Source of the DNA: Firm-08 sp045541535
Lineage (GTDB): Bacteria > Bacillota > Clostridia > Oscillospirales > QAKW01
Reading direction: 5' to 3'
Length of the DNA stretch: 64,000 nt
Assembly: GCA_045541535.1 (NCBI GenBank)
Contig: JAZQJG010000011.1
Coordinates: 1 to 64,000 of the forward strand
This document shows positions 9,601-18,021 of this stretch, one piece after another (the first letter of the stretch is position 1; each line of letters begins with the position of its first letter). Made by a program: the position numbers and the translations under genes. The notes under the pieces are model-generated. The model searched no databases, had not been told where the DNA came from, and saw only the letters and a program-made list of their open reading frames with translations.

Positions 9601-9871
9601 CAAAAACAAATTTGATTCCCGCTCTCCCGTGGTTTCGGCAGAGCAGATGGAAGCGCTGGGCGACTTTGTGGAAAAGAAAACCATGGAGATTATGAATCGG
9701 ATGGCAGAAGGCGAGGTGCAGGTCTGCCCTATGAAGCAGGGGGTCAACGCCTGCCAGTATTGCGATTTCGGCGGCATCTGCCGCTTTGAATACGGTAAGA
9801 GCAAGGTGCAGACCTATCGCAAGCTGAAGCCTGTGGAATTTTTTGAAGAAATCAAGAAAGGAGAGGACTGA
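6605..9871 (+). CDS. addB: ATP-dependent helicase/nuclease subunit AddB
   Basis: Subunit B of the AddAB enzyme that resects double-strand DNA ends for recombination. It is 1088 residues long. The Walker A motif GRSATGKT is at residues 7-14. The C-terminal nuclease domain has GKVDRVD and IIDYKTGD. The iron-sulfur cluster cysteines are in CPFHYF and in the C-terminal CPMKQG / CQYCDFGGIC block. Open frame extends upstream into DUF3810, but homology starts at MIQFILGRSATG, so ATG 6605 is used and is coupled to the DUF3810 stop. addA follows after 1 nt. Confidence 0.96.
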   Translation: MIQFILGRSATGKTTCLYTLAEQALQKSSPVCLIVPEQESMTAERTCQEKFGEEVTVLSFRRLCDTLMRTYGGGARPRLGEVARLGILYRAVQMVKPQLKFYRKSADRVRFYEKLMSVMEDFAAYQAEESRVMPLLGGQSTQDKYHDLFLIYECYNALRTQEYRDQFDDLDTVCRLLEEHAYFAGKTVLIDNFGGFTGQEYAILEKIFLQAEDCALTLLADREEEQLFAPTLQHLYRLEERCEQMGLAHRRVELKGNHRFAHQNLSVIERYLFSAKRPAAPVAADGSVRIFTASGPDSEVRLVAQDIRRRVLSGECRYRDISVVSNVQTEYQHMVEMVFDELDVPLYTDRKVDVISRPLFSLILHAMDAVQYNYRFEDMFSLASTHLCGLNYEEVAQLENYVFMWNIRGKKWEMEWTQNPMGLDVDEEENEEEKKKKQELSAQRLQTINEYRSRLIGPLVEFAEDTRAGKATDLLAAVWRLLENYGVAAQLKAFAAAEKDPAEGEQWLRLYDLLIELLDQLALVLGEQEITRKTLHDMMEVCLRGYRFGVVPAYMDQVHFGDMIRARSGEVKHIYVLGAVDGKFPAGVSGGGLITDGDIRHLREQNVLLSKDSVTVAREQQFCLYRTLSSASESLTFTYSAFSAEGKAQLPSNLITRITKKLIKTEAVEDPTISTHYKDLIRAAMQLSDKSEQWKELARFLSEHFGTDVSTLRRKARDEKSLPRETVEALYGKELSASQSRLESFVGCPFHYFLQYGLKIQETEPVTFAANYIGDFVHYGMEHLLNAVVESGDVSAWDHDRTDAFMETLATKYYEEKLGDMAAPRFDHLFDRIKRTMQLVGRSAVEELHQSDFRPLAQEYNFKNTIPLANGMQARINGKVDRVDGAIVDGETWLKIIDYKTGDKSVSLEKIYNGYQLQLPLYSRMLQKEARFAGSHVAAMEYFLAGVPTFEEGTDNVTADPASLAAAFRRKGLYLADMDLMRKLDHTPGLMYNNVSITSKNKFDSRSPVVSAEQMEALGDFVEKKTMEIMNRMAEGEVQVCPMKQGVNACQYCDFGGICRFEYGKSKVQTYRKLKPVEFFEEIKKGED

Positions 9872-9872
9872 T

Positions 9873-12800
9873 ATGGAATTTTCACCTGCGCAAAAAAATG
9901 CGATCTATACCGGCGGTGCCTCTCTTTTGGTCAGTGCCGCGGCCGGTAGCGGCAAAACGGCGGTGTTGGTGGAACGTGTGATTCAAAAGGTACTGGCCGG
10001 CGGGGATATTTCCCGTTTGTGGATTATGACCTTTACCGATGCCGCCGCCTCGGAAATGCGGCAAAAGATCGAACAGGCGGTGGAAAATTGTCTGGAGGCA
10101 GATCCGGAAAACGAGCATCTGCAACAACAGATGCTGCTGGTTTCCGCCGATAATATTTCCACCATTCACTCGGTATGTAAGCGCATCATTGATCAAAATT
10201 TTCAAAAGCTGGGGCTGGACCCCGGCACCGCCATCGGTGAGGAATCGGTGCTGGAGATTTTGTTTGACCGTCTGCTGGAGGATTTCGTAGAGGAATTATA
10301 TCGGCGGGCAAGGGAAGAGGAGGAGATTGCGGAACTCATCGCCTTTTTCAGCAGTGGGCGTAATGACGAGCGACTGCTTGGGGTGCTGAAAAAAGCCTAT
10401 CGGCTGTATGAGGAGCAACCCTTCCCGCAAACGGAGTTCCCCGTGCCGACGGATATTTTTGAAGTGCTTCCCGACGATATGCTTTACCGACAGGCACTGT
10501 CCAAGATGACGGAGGCTATGGATCAGTATACCCTGATTTTAGGGGATCCCGCCTTCGACGGAGTGACGGACACACCCCTCTGGCAATCTATGCAGCAGGA
10601 GCGGGACAGTCTGGCTCTGGCCATTGAGGCACTGGGAAAACGTGATTTTAATGCGGCGGGCAGTGCTATCCGTTCCATTACCTTTGCCACTTGGAACACC
10701 CGTGCCAAGCTCTTTGACGATTATCGTGACCTGTTGCCCCTGCCACAGAGTTGTCGGGGCTATGCCAAGGAATTGATCCAAAGTCTGCAACAGGAGACCT
10801 TTCATAAAACTGCGGAACAGCATATGGCGGATATCGCCCGCACCTCCCGCATTCTGGGATTGCTCTTTTCCTGCGCTGTGACGCTGGATGAGCGGTTTAC
10901 CGTAGCCAAGCGGGATCGCTCCATCATCAGCTTTTCCGATATGGAGCGTCTGGCCCTGAACTTGCTGGTTACCGATTACGACCCACAGACCGACCGACTC
11001 AAGCTGACGGACGTGGCACTGGAAATGCGTGAAGAGATTGACGAGATCATCGTGGATGAATATCAGGATACCAACCGTAAGCAGGACCTGATCTTCCGCG
11101 CTTTGTCCAAGGATGAGAGCAATATGTTTATGGTGGGTGACGTTAAGCAGAGCATCTATCGCTTCCGCGCCGCCTGTCCCGAACTGTTTTTGGAGAAAAA
11201 GCGCCATGCGGCGCCGGCGGAGGAACGGGAGATCACCCGACCCTCTTATCTCTATCTCAATCAAAACTTCCGTTCCCATCCCGATATTCTGCGCTTTGCC
11301 AATCAGATTTTCCGTGTCGCTATGAGCAGTCGTCTGGGTCAGATCGAATACGATGAAACCGAACAACTCAATACCGGCGGGCTGTATGTTCCGGAAAGTC
11401 AGGGCAGGGTGGAGCTGACGGTGATGATGGAACAGGAGGATTCCTCCGACGAATTTGCAGAACTGACGGGGATGGAGCAACAGGCCGACTACGTGGCCGA
11501 TAAGATCCGTTCCCTGTTGGGCACCTCTTTTTACGACGTTAAAAAGAAAGCATTTCGGCCGCTGAAATACGGAGATATGGCTGTTTTGTGCCGTGTGGCC
11601 AAAAATACGGCGGTCCATTTTGAAAACGCCTTACAACGGCGCGGTATTCATTGTATCAATAACAATCAGGATCAGCAGTTTCTGGATCTTTGGGAGATCA
11701 AGATGCTGCGGGCTTATCTGCAGGTGATCAGCAATCCCTATCGGGATATTCCCTTGGTAACGCTGTTGTATTCCGATTTCTATTGCTTTACCGCCAAGGA
11801 ATTGGCGCAGATTCGCGCCGCTGACCGTCACGCCCCCTTCTACGACGCCCTGCAAAAACGGGCGGGGGAGAACGAGGCCTGCGCCCGTTTTCTGGAGGAT
11901 GTGGATGCGTTGCGACGGGCCGCCGTGGGGAAACGGAGCGACGAGGTACTGCAGATGATCTTTGCCCGTACCCATATTTTGGATCGGATCGCCTCTTACC
12001 CCGACGGTGGCGCCAGAGTGGCCAATATGCAGATGCTGTTGCGCTATGCCGTGGATTATGAAAAGGAATCCTATAAGGGGCTCTTTTCCTTCCTCAATTA
12101 TCTGGACAAGCTCAGCGCTTTGGGGCAGATTTTGCCCGGCGCCCGCAGCGGCGACGATGCAGAGGAGTGCGTGCAGGTTTTGTCGGTACACAAGTCCAAG
12201 GGTCTGGAATATCCCGTCTGCTTTTTGGTGGGACTGGATAAGGGGATCCGGGATAAGGACAGTGACGTACTCATTTCCAATAATGAGCTGGGCTTTGCCG
12301 TAAAGATGCGGGATGACGACAGCTTTACCGAATATCCCTCCTTGCCTTACTTGATGCTCAAGGAGGCCAATCATCGGGATGCTCTCAGTGAGGAGATGCG
12401 AATTCTCTACGTGGCCCTCACCCGACCCAAGACCCATTTGTATCTGGTCTGTGCAGAGGAACGGGCGAAACTCAAAAAAATGCTTGAACAGGTGGTTACT
12501 TATCACGGCACCCAGCCCTCTGAGTTTTTGTCTACTTCACCTTCCACCCTCAAATGGTTGCTCTTTGCTCTCAGAGATCAGCAGGGAATGCAGTCGTTGT
12601 ACGATGAGCTGGAGATCGACTATACCGCCGCAAAGCGGGATTGCGATTTTGGCGTAAGTCTTTGCGCAGAGCTGGCAGACGGTCCGCAGCGTAAGGGCGG
12701 CGCTTCGTCTGCAGCGTTTGATCCGGAAGAGGCAATGCGATTGGCGCTGGCCCAATATCCTTTTGCTGCCCAGACCAAACTGCCCATCAAGCTCAGCGTT

Positions 12801-13406
12801 TCCGAGGTCAAGGGAATGCGGGAGCAGGATCCCGAGGCAATGCTGTTGATCCCCGAGAGCTTTGGCAGACGTCAGCCCTCCTTCCTCAGCGGCAAGACCA
12901 TGGGCAACGTGGTGGGTAATGCGGTGCATAAATTTATGCAGTTTGCCGATTTCGGCACCTTGGCCCGGCCCGACGGCGTGGCAACGGAGAAAAAGCGTTT
13001 GCTGGAACAGGGCTTCCTCACGGAAAAGGAACTGGATATGGTGGAGGAGGCGCCGGTGCTGCGTTTTGTGGCCCAACCCCTCTTTCAGCAGATGATATCT
13101 GCCGACAGCCTGGAAAAGGAAAAACGGTTTTTCTTCACCTTGGCGGCAAATCGGATCTTCAATGGGTGTGAGGACGATTCACCCGTTTTGCTGCAGGGCG
13201 TGCTGGATTGCTGCTTTGAAAAGGACGGACAGACGGTGATCGTGGATTATAAGACCGACCGGCTGAAGGAGGCGTCCCAATTTGCAGAGCGCTACGGCCT
13301 GCAGTTGCGGCTGTATCGCTACGGATTGCGCAAGTTGACGGGTAAAAAAGCGGACAAATTGTACATCTACAGTTTCCATTTAGACGAAGTTATTGAAATT
13401 TCTTAA
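9873..13406 (+). CDS. addA: ATP-dependent helicase/nuclease subunit AddA
   Basis: UvrD-type helicase with a C-terminal RecB-like nuclease, 1177 residues. Walker A AAAGSGKT is at residues 22-29. Motif II reads DEYQDTN, VLSVHKSKGLEYP is present, and the nuclease motif VDYKTD is near the C-terminus. The start is ATG 9873, 10 codons inside the open frame, set by AAGGAGAGG. It is the partner of AddB directly upstream. The two genes together replace RecBCD in Firmicutes. Confidence 0.97.
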   Translation: MEFSPAQKNAIYTGGASLLVSAAAGSGKTAVLVERVIQKVLAGGDISRLWIMTFTDAAASEMRQKIEQAVENCLEADPENEHLQQQMLLVSADNISTIHSVCKRIIDQNFQKLGLDPGTAIGEESVLEILFDRLLEDFVEELYRRAREEEEIAELIAFFSSGRNDERLLGVLKKAYRLYEEQPFPQTEFPVPTDIFEVLPDDMLYRQALSKMTEAMDQYTLILGDPAFDGVTDTPLWQSMQQERDSLALAIEALGKRDFNAAGSAIRSITFATWNTRAKLFDDYRDLLPLPQSCRGYAKELIQSLQQETFHKTAEQHMADIARTSRILGLLFSCAVTLDERFTVAKRDRSIISFSDMERLALNLLVTDYDPQTDRLKLTDVALEMREEIDEIIVDEYQDTNRKQDLIFRALSKDESNMFMVGDVKQSIYRFRAACPELFLEKKRHAAPAEEREITRPSYLYLNQNFRSHPDILRFANQIFRVAMSSRLGQIEYDETEQLNTGGLYVPESQGRVELTVMMEQEDSSDEFAELTGMEQQADYVADKIRSLLGTSFYDVKKKAFRPLKYGDMAVLCRVAKNTAVHFENALQRRGIHCINNNQDQQFLDLWEIKMLRAYLQVISNPYRDIPLVTLLYSDFYCFTAKELAQIRAADRHAPFYDALQKRAGENEACARFLEDVDALRRAAVGKRSDEVLQMIFARTHILDRIASYPDGGARVANMQMLLRYAVDYEKESYKGLFSFLNYLDKLSALGQILPGARSGDDAEECVQVLSVHKSKGLEYPVCFLVGLDKGIRDKDSDVLISNNELGFAVKMRDDDSFTEYPSLPYLMLKEANHRDALSEEMRILYVALTRPKTHLYLVCAEERAKLKKMLEQVVTYHGTQPSEFLSTSPSTLKWLLFALRDQQGMQSLYDELEIDYTAAKRDCDFGVSLCAELADGPQRKGGASSAAFDPEEAMRLALAQYPFAAQTKLPIKLSVSEVKGMREQDPEAMLLIPESFGRRQPSFLSGKTMGNVVGNAVHKFMQFADFGTLARPDGVATEKKRLLEQGFLTEKELDMVEEAPVLRFVAQPLFQQMISADSLEKEKRFFFTLAANRIFNGCEDDSPVLLQGVLDCCFEKDGQTVIVDYKTDRLKEASQFAERYGLQLRLYRYGLRKLTGKKADKLYIYSFHLDEVIEIS

Positions 13407-13414
13407 AAAAATTC

Positions 13415-13443
13415 TTGCATTTTCAAAAAGCATATGGTAGAAT
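13415..13443 (+). promoter_or_regulatory. promoter of rpmE
   Basis: TTGCAT (13415-13420), 17-nt spacer, TAGAAT (13438-13443), directly after the addA stop codon. Confidence 0.65.
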
Positions 13444-13485
13444 ATTTTATGCTATATTAGAAAATGACAGAAAGAGGTGAAACTA

Positions 13486-13689
13486 ATGAAAGAGGCAATT
13501 CATCCGAAGTACGAGAAGTGCATCGTAAAGTGCGCTTGCGGTGAGACCTTCGAGACCCGTTCTACCAAGTCCGAGCTGAAGGTTGAAATTTGTTCCAAAT
13601 GTCATCCTTTCTTTACAGGTAAACAGAAGCTGGTTGATACCGGTGGTCGTGTTGACAAATTTAAGAAAAGATATAATCTTGGCAAATAA
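13486..13689 (+). CDS. rpmE: 50S ribosomal protein L31, zinc-binding form
   Basis: 67 residues. The zinc ligands are the Cys pair in KCACGE and the pair in CSKCHPF, which identifies the C+ (zinc) paralogue of L31. The motif HPFFTGKQK is conserved. A GTG at 13477 lies inside the ribosome binding site, so ATG 13486, 5-6 nt after AGAGGTGA, is preferred. It has its own promoter and terminator. Confidence 0.96.
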   Translation: MKEAIHPKYEKCIVKCACGETFETRSTKSELKVEICSKCHPFFTGKQKLVDTGGRVDKFKKRYNLGK

Positions 13690-13691
13690 TA

Positions 13692-13728
13692 AAAAAGAGA
13701 GGACACTGTCCTCTCTTTTTGCTTTTTT
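13692..13728 (+). terminator. terminator of rpmE
   Basis: An 8-bp GC-rich stem (13697-13704 with 13708-13715), flanked by A-rich 5' and T-rich 3' sequence that extend the pairing, followed by TTTTTGCTTTTTTT. Confidence 0.85.
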
Positions 13729-13747
13729 TGATAATTTGAGGTGAGCT

Positions 13748-15229
13748 ATGAAACGGTATATTTTGGCAATTGATCAGGGAACCACCAGCACCAGAGCGCT
13801 TATTTTCAATAAGGGCGGCGCCATCGTGGCCTCTGCCCAGAAGGAGCTGACGCAGCATTATCCCCATCCCGGTTGGGTGGAGCATGATGCGATGGAGATC
13901 TGGGAGGACACTCGGCAGGTAATTTCCGAGGCAGTGCAAAGCGCCGGTATTTCCTACGAAAATATTGCCGGCATCGGCATTACCAACCAGCGTGAGACCA
14001 CGGTGGTATGGGATAAGGAAACGGGAAGACCCATTGCGCCTGCCATCGTTTGGCAATGCCGTCGCACCAGCGACCGCGCCGCAAAGCTGAAAAGCGGAGA
14101 GATGGGGGAGCGGATCTATCAAAAGACCGGTTTGCTTCCTGACGCCTATTTCAGCGCCACCAAGCTGGAATGGTTGCTGGATAACGTGGCGGGTGCCCGA
14201 GAGCGGGCAAAGGCGGGCAAACTGTTGTTCGGTACAATTGATTGTTGGCTGCTCTACTGTCTCACCGAGGGACGGGTGCACGCCACTGATTATACCAATG
14301 CTGCCCGTACCATGCTTTTTAATATTCACACGGGACAATGGGACGAGGAGCTGTTGGCGTATTTTGATTTTCCCCCTGCAATGATGCCTGAGGTAAAGGA
14401 ATGCAGTGGTATTTTCGGTACGGCTACGGCCATTCCCGGTAATATTCCCGTTTGCGGTATGGCGGGGGATCAGCAGGCAGGCCTGTTCGGGCAGGGTTGT
14501 TTTTCCGCCGGTCAGGCCAAGAACACCTACGGTACCGGTTGCTTTTTGCTGATGAACACCGGTGAGACGGCGGCTATGTTGCCGGATACCGGTTTGCTTA
14601 CCACCGTGGCAATGGCCCGTGGAGGTAAGGTTACATATTGTCTGGAGGGCAGTGTATTCATCGGCGGCGCCGTGGTGCAATGGCTACGGGATGAACTGCA
14701 TCTGATCTCCAGTGCCGCCGAAACCGAGGAACGGGCCCTCTCGGTGCCCGACAGTTGCGGCGTAGTGGTCGTTCCCGCCTTCACAGGTCTGGGCGCTCCT
14801 TACTGGGATATGTATGCCAGGGGTGCCATTTTGGGTCTGACGAGGGGGGCCGGTGCCAATCACGTCATCCGTGCCGCTTTGGAGTCCATCGCCTTTCAGG
14901 TGGAGGATCTGTTGGCGGCGATGAAGGCGGCCACGCCCATCACCTCCCTGAAGGTGGACGGCGGCGCCTGCGTTAATAACTTTTTGATGCAGTTTCAAGC
15001 GGATATTTCCGATCTGCGCGTTATCCGTCCCCGTATTATTGAAACCACCGTGCGGGGTGCGGCCTTTTTGGCAGGACTTGCCACAGGATTTTGGAAAAAT
15101 GATGAAGAAATTTTGGCATTGATTGCCGAGGATAAGCAGTTTACGGGGGAGATGTTGCCCGAAAAGCGGCAGGCTCTGTTATCCCGTTGGCACAAGGCGG
15201 TGGAGCGTAGTCAAAATTGGGAGGACTAA
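13748..15229 (+). CDS. glpK: glycerol kinase
   Basis: FGGY-family kinase of 493 residues converting glycerol to sn-glycerol-3-phosphate. The N-terminal IDQGTTSTRALIF phosphate loop, GITNQRET, and the C-terminal VDGGACVNNFLMQ and RGAAFLAG blocks are all typical. TGAGGTGA precedes the ATG. No glpF or glpD is adjacent. I see no clear promoter in the 20 nt between the rpmE terminator and the start, so expression may depend on read-through. The next gene begins at the base after its stop codon. Confidence 0.95.
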   Translation: MKRYILAIDQGTTSTRALIFNKGGAIVASAQKELTQHYPHPGWVEHDAMEIWEDTRQVISEAVQSAGISYENIAGIGITNQRETTVVWDKETGRPIAPAIVWQCRRTSDRAAKLKSGEMGERIYQKTGLLPDAYFSATKLEWLLDNVAGARERAKAGKLLFGTIDCWLLYCLTEGRVHATDYTNAARTMLFNIHTGQWDEELLAYFDFPPAMMPEVKECSGIFGTATAIPGNIPVCGMAGDQQAGLFGQGCFSAGQAKNTYGTGCFLLMNTGETAAMLPDTGLLTTVAMARGGKVTYCLEGSVFIGGAVVQWLRDELHLISSAAETEERALSVPDSCGVVVVPAFTGLGAPYWDMYARGAILGLTRGAGANHVIRAALESIAFQVEDLLAAMKAATPITSLKVDGGACVNNFLMQFQADISDLRVIRPRIIETTVRGAAFLAGLATGFWKNDEEILALIAEDKQFTGEMLPEKRQALLSRWHKAVERSQNWED

Positions 15230-16012
15230 ATGGGGATTTTTGACGGCATTTTGATTTTAAGTGATCTGGACGGAACGCTTTTGGAGCACGGAGTATTGCA
15301 CGAGGAACAGCTTGCGGCGGTGGAATATTTTACCCAAAACGGGGGACTTTTTTGCCCCGCCACCGGCAGAGCGGAAGCGTTTATCAAGGAAAACTATCCC
15401 CGCTTGCCTCTCAACAGTTATTGTGTGGTGCGCAACGGCACCACCATCTACGATCCCAAGAGCAATTCATTGGTATGGGGCAAAGTGCTGGATCCTTCCG
15501 TCCGTCAGCGTGTGGCGGAGATTTGTCGGCGGTATGACAACGTGATCCGCGTTGCCTACCACTTTGCGGAGGAGATGTTGGTCATCTCTCGGGAAGACGT
15601 TGATTTTTTTGAGCGGATTCTGGGGGAGAAACGACCGATCTATAAGGCAGTCATTCATTTTGAGCCCAACGGTGCGGCTCGCCCTGCCGAGGATTATAAG
15701 GATTATACCGATTTTCAGTACGTGCGCAGTACCCATTTTCTCTTTGAGATCATTTCCTGCGGCACCGGTAAAGGGGTCTGTGTGGGTCTGATTCGGGATA
15801 TGGTGCCCAAGGGTACGCTGATCGTGGGAATCGGCGATTATGAAAACGACGTTTCTTTACTGCAGGCGTCGGATCTGCCGGTGGCGGTGTCCGGCGGCTG
15901 GGAGCCCCTTCGGGAATACGCCCGTTGGGTGGCGCCGCCCATAACGGAGCATCCCATTCGCTGGCTGGTGGAACGCTTGGAAGAGGAACGGACGGCAGGA
16001 CGTATTTTGTAA
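15230..16012 (+). CDS. Cof-type HAD-IIB family hydrolase
   Basis: 260-residue cytoplasmic phosphatase of the Cof subfamily. Motif I is LSDLDGTLLEHG (about residues 10-21) and the C-terminal GIGDYENDVSLLQAS carries the acidic motif. The start codon touches the glpK stop, with GGAGG inside the end of glpK, so they are cotranscribed. A sugar-phosphate substrate is likely, but its identity cannot be read. Confidence 0.87.
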   Translation: MGIFDGILILSDLDGTLLEHGVLHEEQLAAVEYFTQNGGLFCPATGRAEAFIKENYPRLPLNSYCVVRNGTTIYDPKSNSLVWGKVLDPSVRQRVAEICRRYDNVIRVAYHFAEEMLVISREDVDFFERILGEKRPIYKAVIHFEPNGAARPAEDYKDYTDFQYVRSTHFLFEIISCGTGKGVCVGLIRDMVPKGTLIVGIGDYENDVSLLQASDLPVAVSGGWEPLREYARWVAPPITEHPIRWLVERLEEERTAGRIL

Positions 16013-16084
16013 AAATTTTGACCGAAATTGTATGGTAAATGGGTATGGATTGTGATAGGATGACAGCAAAGGGAGGCGTTGAAT

Positions 16085-17950
16085 ATGTTCTTTAAACCGC
16101 AATATTATCGTCCCGGCGCGCCGGCGGCATTGCATCAGCATTGCCGTGTGGAAGGCGCACAGGGCTATGCCGCAGAGGTACTGGAGCAATTGGTTAAAAC
16201 CTACGGCAGGGAAGCGGGCGAGATTCGCCGCATCGTCGTGAGGGACCGTCTGCCCGAGGGCTATCCTCTTTCTACCACCGAGGAGGGCTATGGGCTGGAG
16301 ATTGCAGGGGATACCGCCTTGCTTGGCGGCGAGAGTGAGCGTGCTCGGATCTATGCCGCCGTTACCTTAAAGCAGTTGCTGGCCGAAAACGAGCTGAATG
16401 AGTGCATATTGTATGATGCACCTGACTGCGCTTTCCGTGGCTATCGTGTGTTTCTGCCCGGCAGAGCGGCGATGGACGATTTTAAAAAGATGGTGGATAC
16501 CATCGTAGACTATAAATATAACCACATCTCTATGGAAGTGGGCGGCGCTATGGAATACAAGCGTCATCCCGAGATCAACGAGGCGTGGGCGGCGTTCGTG
16601 AAGGAGACCCATCGGTATTCCGGCCGTAGTAAAGAGATTCAGGATGGTTATCATTGGTCCAAAAATTCCATTCACACCGATAACGCCGAGGGCGATATTT
16701 TGACTCAAGACGAGGTGCGGGAGGCGGTGGCCTATTGTCGCAGTCGCGGGCTGGAGGTATATCCCGAGGTGCCCACTATGTCCCACAGCGACTATATCTG
16801 TCTGGCGCATCCCGAGCTTGCCGAGCGGCAGGAGGATCCCTATCCCGATGCCTATTGCCCCAATCATCCCGATACCTATCCCATCGTATTTGATATTCTG
16901 GAAGAGATCATCGACGTTTTTCGTCCCAACTGGGTCAACATCGGTCACGACGAGATGTATTCCATCGGTCTGTGCGAGCGTTGCAAAGGGACCGATCCCC
17001 ATATTCTTTATGCGCAGGATATTATCAAGCTTCACGATTGGCTGGCGGAGCGTGGTATCCGCACTATGATGTGGGGCGAAAAACTGTTGCCCGTCATTAC
17101 CCCCGAGGGCAAGCACTACGGCGGCTCCGGCGGTCGTCGCCTTTCATCTAACGGCAGGGAATACGATCCCCTTCCTGTGCTGTTCTACTGTCAAAACCTG
17201 CTTCCCAAGGATATTTTGATGTTGAATTGGTATTTCCCCTTCGGCATCCAGTATGATTACGTATATCACACCCACGGTTATCCCGTGGTTTACGGGAATA
17301 TGAACGCTGCAAGCGTTGAGCATTGGCGTCAGCGCCGAGAGCTGGGTGTCCGGGGTGGCACCTGCTCCAACTGGGGCTCCAACAAGCCTCTTTATATGCA
17401 ACGCAACAATCAGTATTTCAATCTCATCTTCGGTGCCTACGCTATGTGGTCCACCGAATATGACGATCCCATGCTTCCTGCGGTGAAAAAGGCAACTTTT
17501 GAGGAGTGCTTCCGTCTCAAGCACGGCAGTCTCCATCCCAAGGGATATATCTTCATCACCCACACCACCTCCCTGCGCATTCCGTTTCATTCATTTTACG
17601 ACGGTATCTTTATTGAACCGGAAAAATATTTGCTGGGTCACTATGAGGTGGAATACACCGACGGCACTACGGCTTGTTTGCCGGTGGTGTACGGTGAAAA
17701 TATCTCTTACAGCGGATTGAAATGCGACTTTGGCGAGGGCATTGACAATTCGGGCTTTGACGATACCGTCAATCTCAGCGAAAACGCCCTGAACGAGGTT
17801 TCCTGTACCACCATCCCCTGCGTAAAGGGGGGCAAAACCTTTTACACGGCGGCCTTTGCCAATCCTCATCCCGACAAAAAGATCGCTTCTCTTTCCTACG
17901 CCTCCGTCAAAGACGCCGAGGTCATCACTCTTTCCTGGAGTGAAGAATAA
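16085..17950 (+). CDS. GH20-family beta-N-acetylhexosaminidase-like protein
   Basis: A 621-residue protein with no signal peptide, so probably cytoplasmic. The GH20 catalytic barrel is recognisable from FRGYRVFLPGR (about 115) and the GHDE motif, with the acid/base pair Asp289-Glu290. The family removes terminal GlcNAc/GalNAc by substrate-assisted catalysis. ATG 16085 lies 8 nt after GGGAGG; a TTG two codons earlier is too close. A C-terminal beta-rich region of about 130 residues follows the barrel. A GH3 gene follows after 71 nt, suggesting joint breakdown of an amino-sugar oligosaccharide taken up from outside or released from cell wall. No transporter is adjacent. Confidence 0.8.
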   Translation: MFFKPQYYRPGAPAALHQHCRVEGAQGYAAEVLEQLVKTYGREAGEIRRIVVRDRLPEGYPLSTTEEGYGLEIAGDTALLGGESERARIYAAVTLKQLLAENELNECILYDAPDCAFRGYRVFLPGRAAMDDFKKMVDTIVDYKYNHISMEVGGAMEYKRHPEINEAWAAFVKETHRYSGRSKEIQDGYHWSKNSIHTDNAEGDILTQDEVREAVAYCRSRGLEVYPEVPTMSHSDYICLAHPELAERQEDPYPDAYCPNHPDTYPIVFDILEEIIDVFRPNWVNIGHDEMYSIGLCERCKGTDPHILYAQDIIKLHDWLAERGIRTMMWGEKLLPVITPEGKHYGGSGGRRLSSNGREYDPLPVLFYCQNLLPKDILMLNWYFPFGIQYDYVYHTHGYPVVYGNMNAASVEHWRQRRELGVRGGTCSNWGSNKPLYMQRNNQYFNLIFGAYAMWSTEYDDPMLPAVKKATFEECFRLKHGSLHPKGYIFITHTTSLRIPFHSFYDGIFIEPEKYLLGHYEVEYTDGTTACLPVVYGENISYSGLKCDFGEGIDNSGFDDTVNLSENALNEVSCTTIPCVKGGKTFYTAAFANPHPDKKIASLSYASVKDAEVITLSWSEE

Positions 17951-18021
17951 AACGTGCCCGAGAAGCACCCCATGGCTTGGCTGATCCATTATATTAAAAT
18001 GATAAATCATAGAGGTGTGTT

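Noticed and set aside
16018..16060. TTGACC-like promoter before GH20
   Set aside because: No acceptable -10 lies at 16-18 nt; the alternatives match only three or four bases per box.
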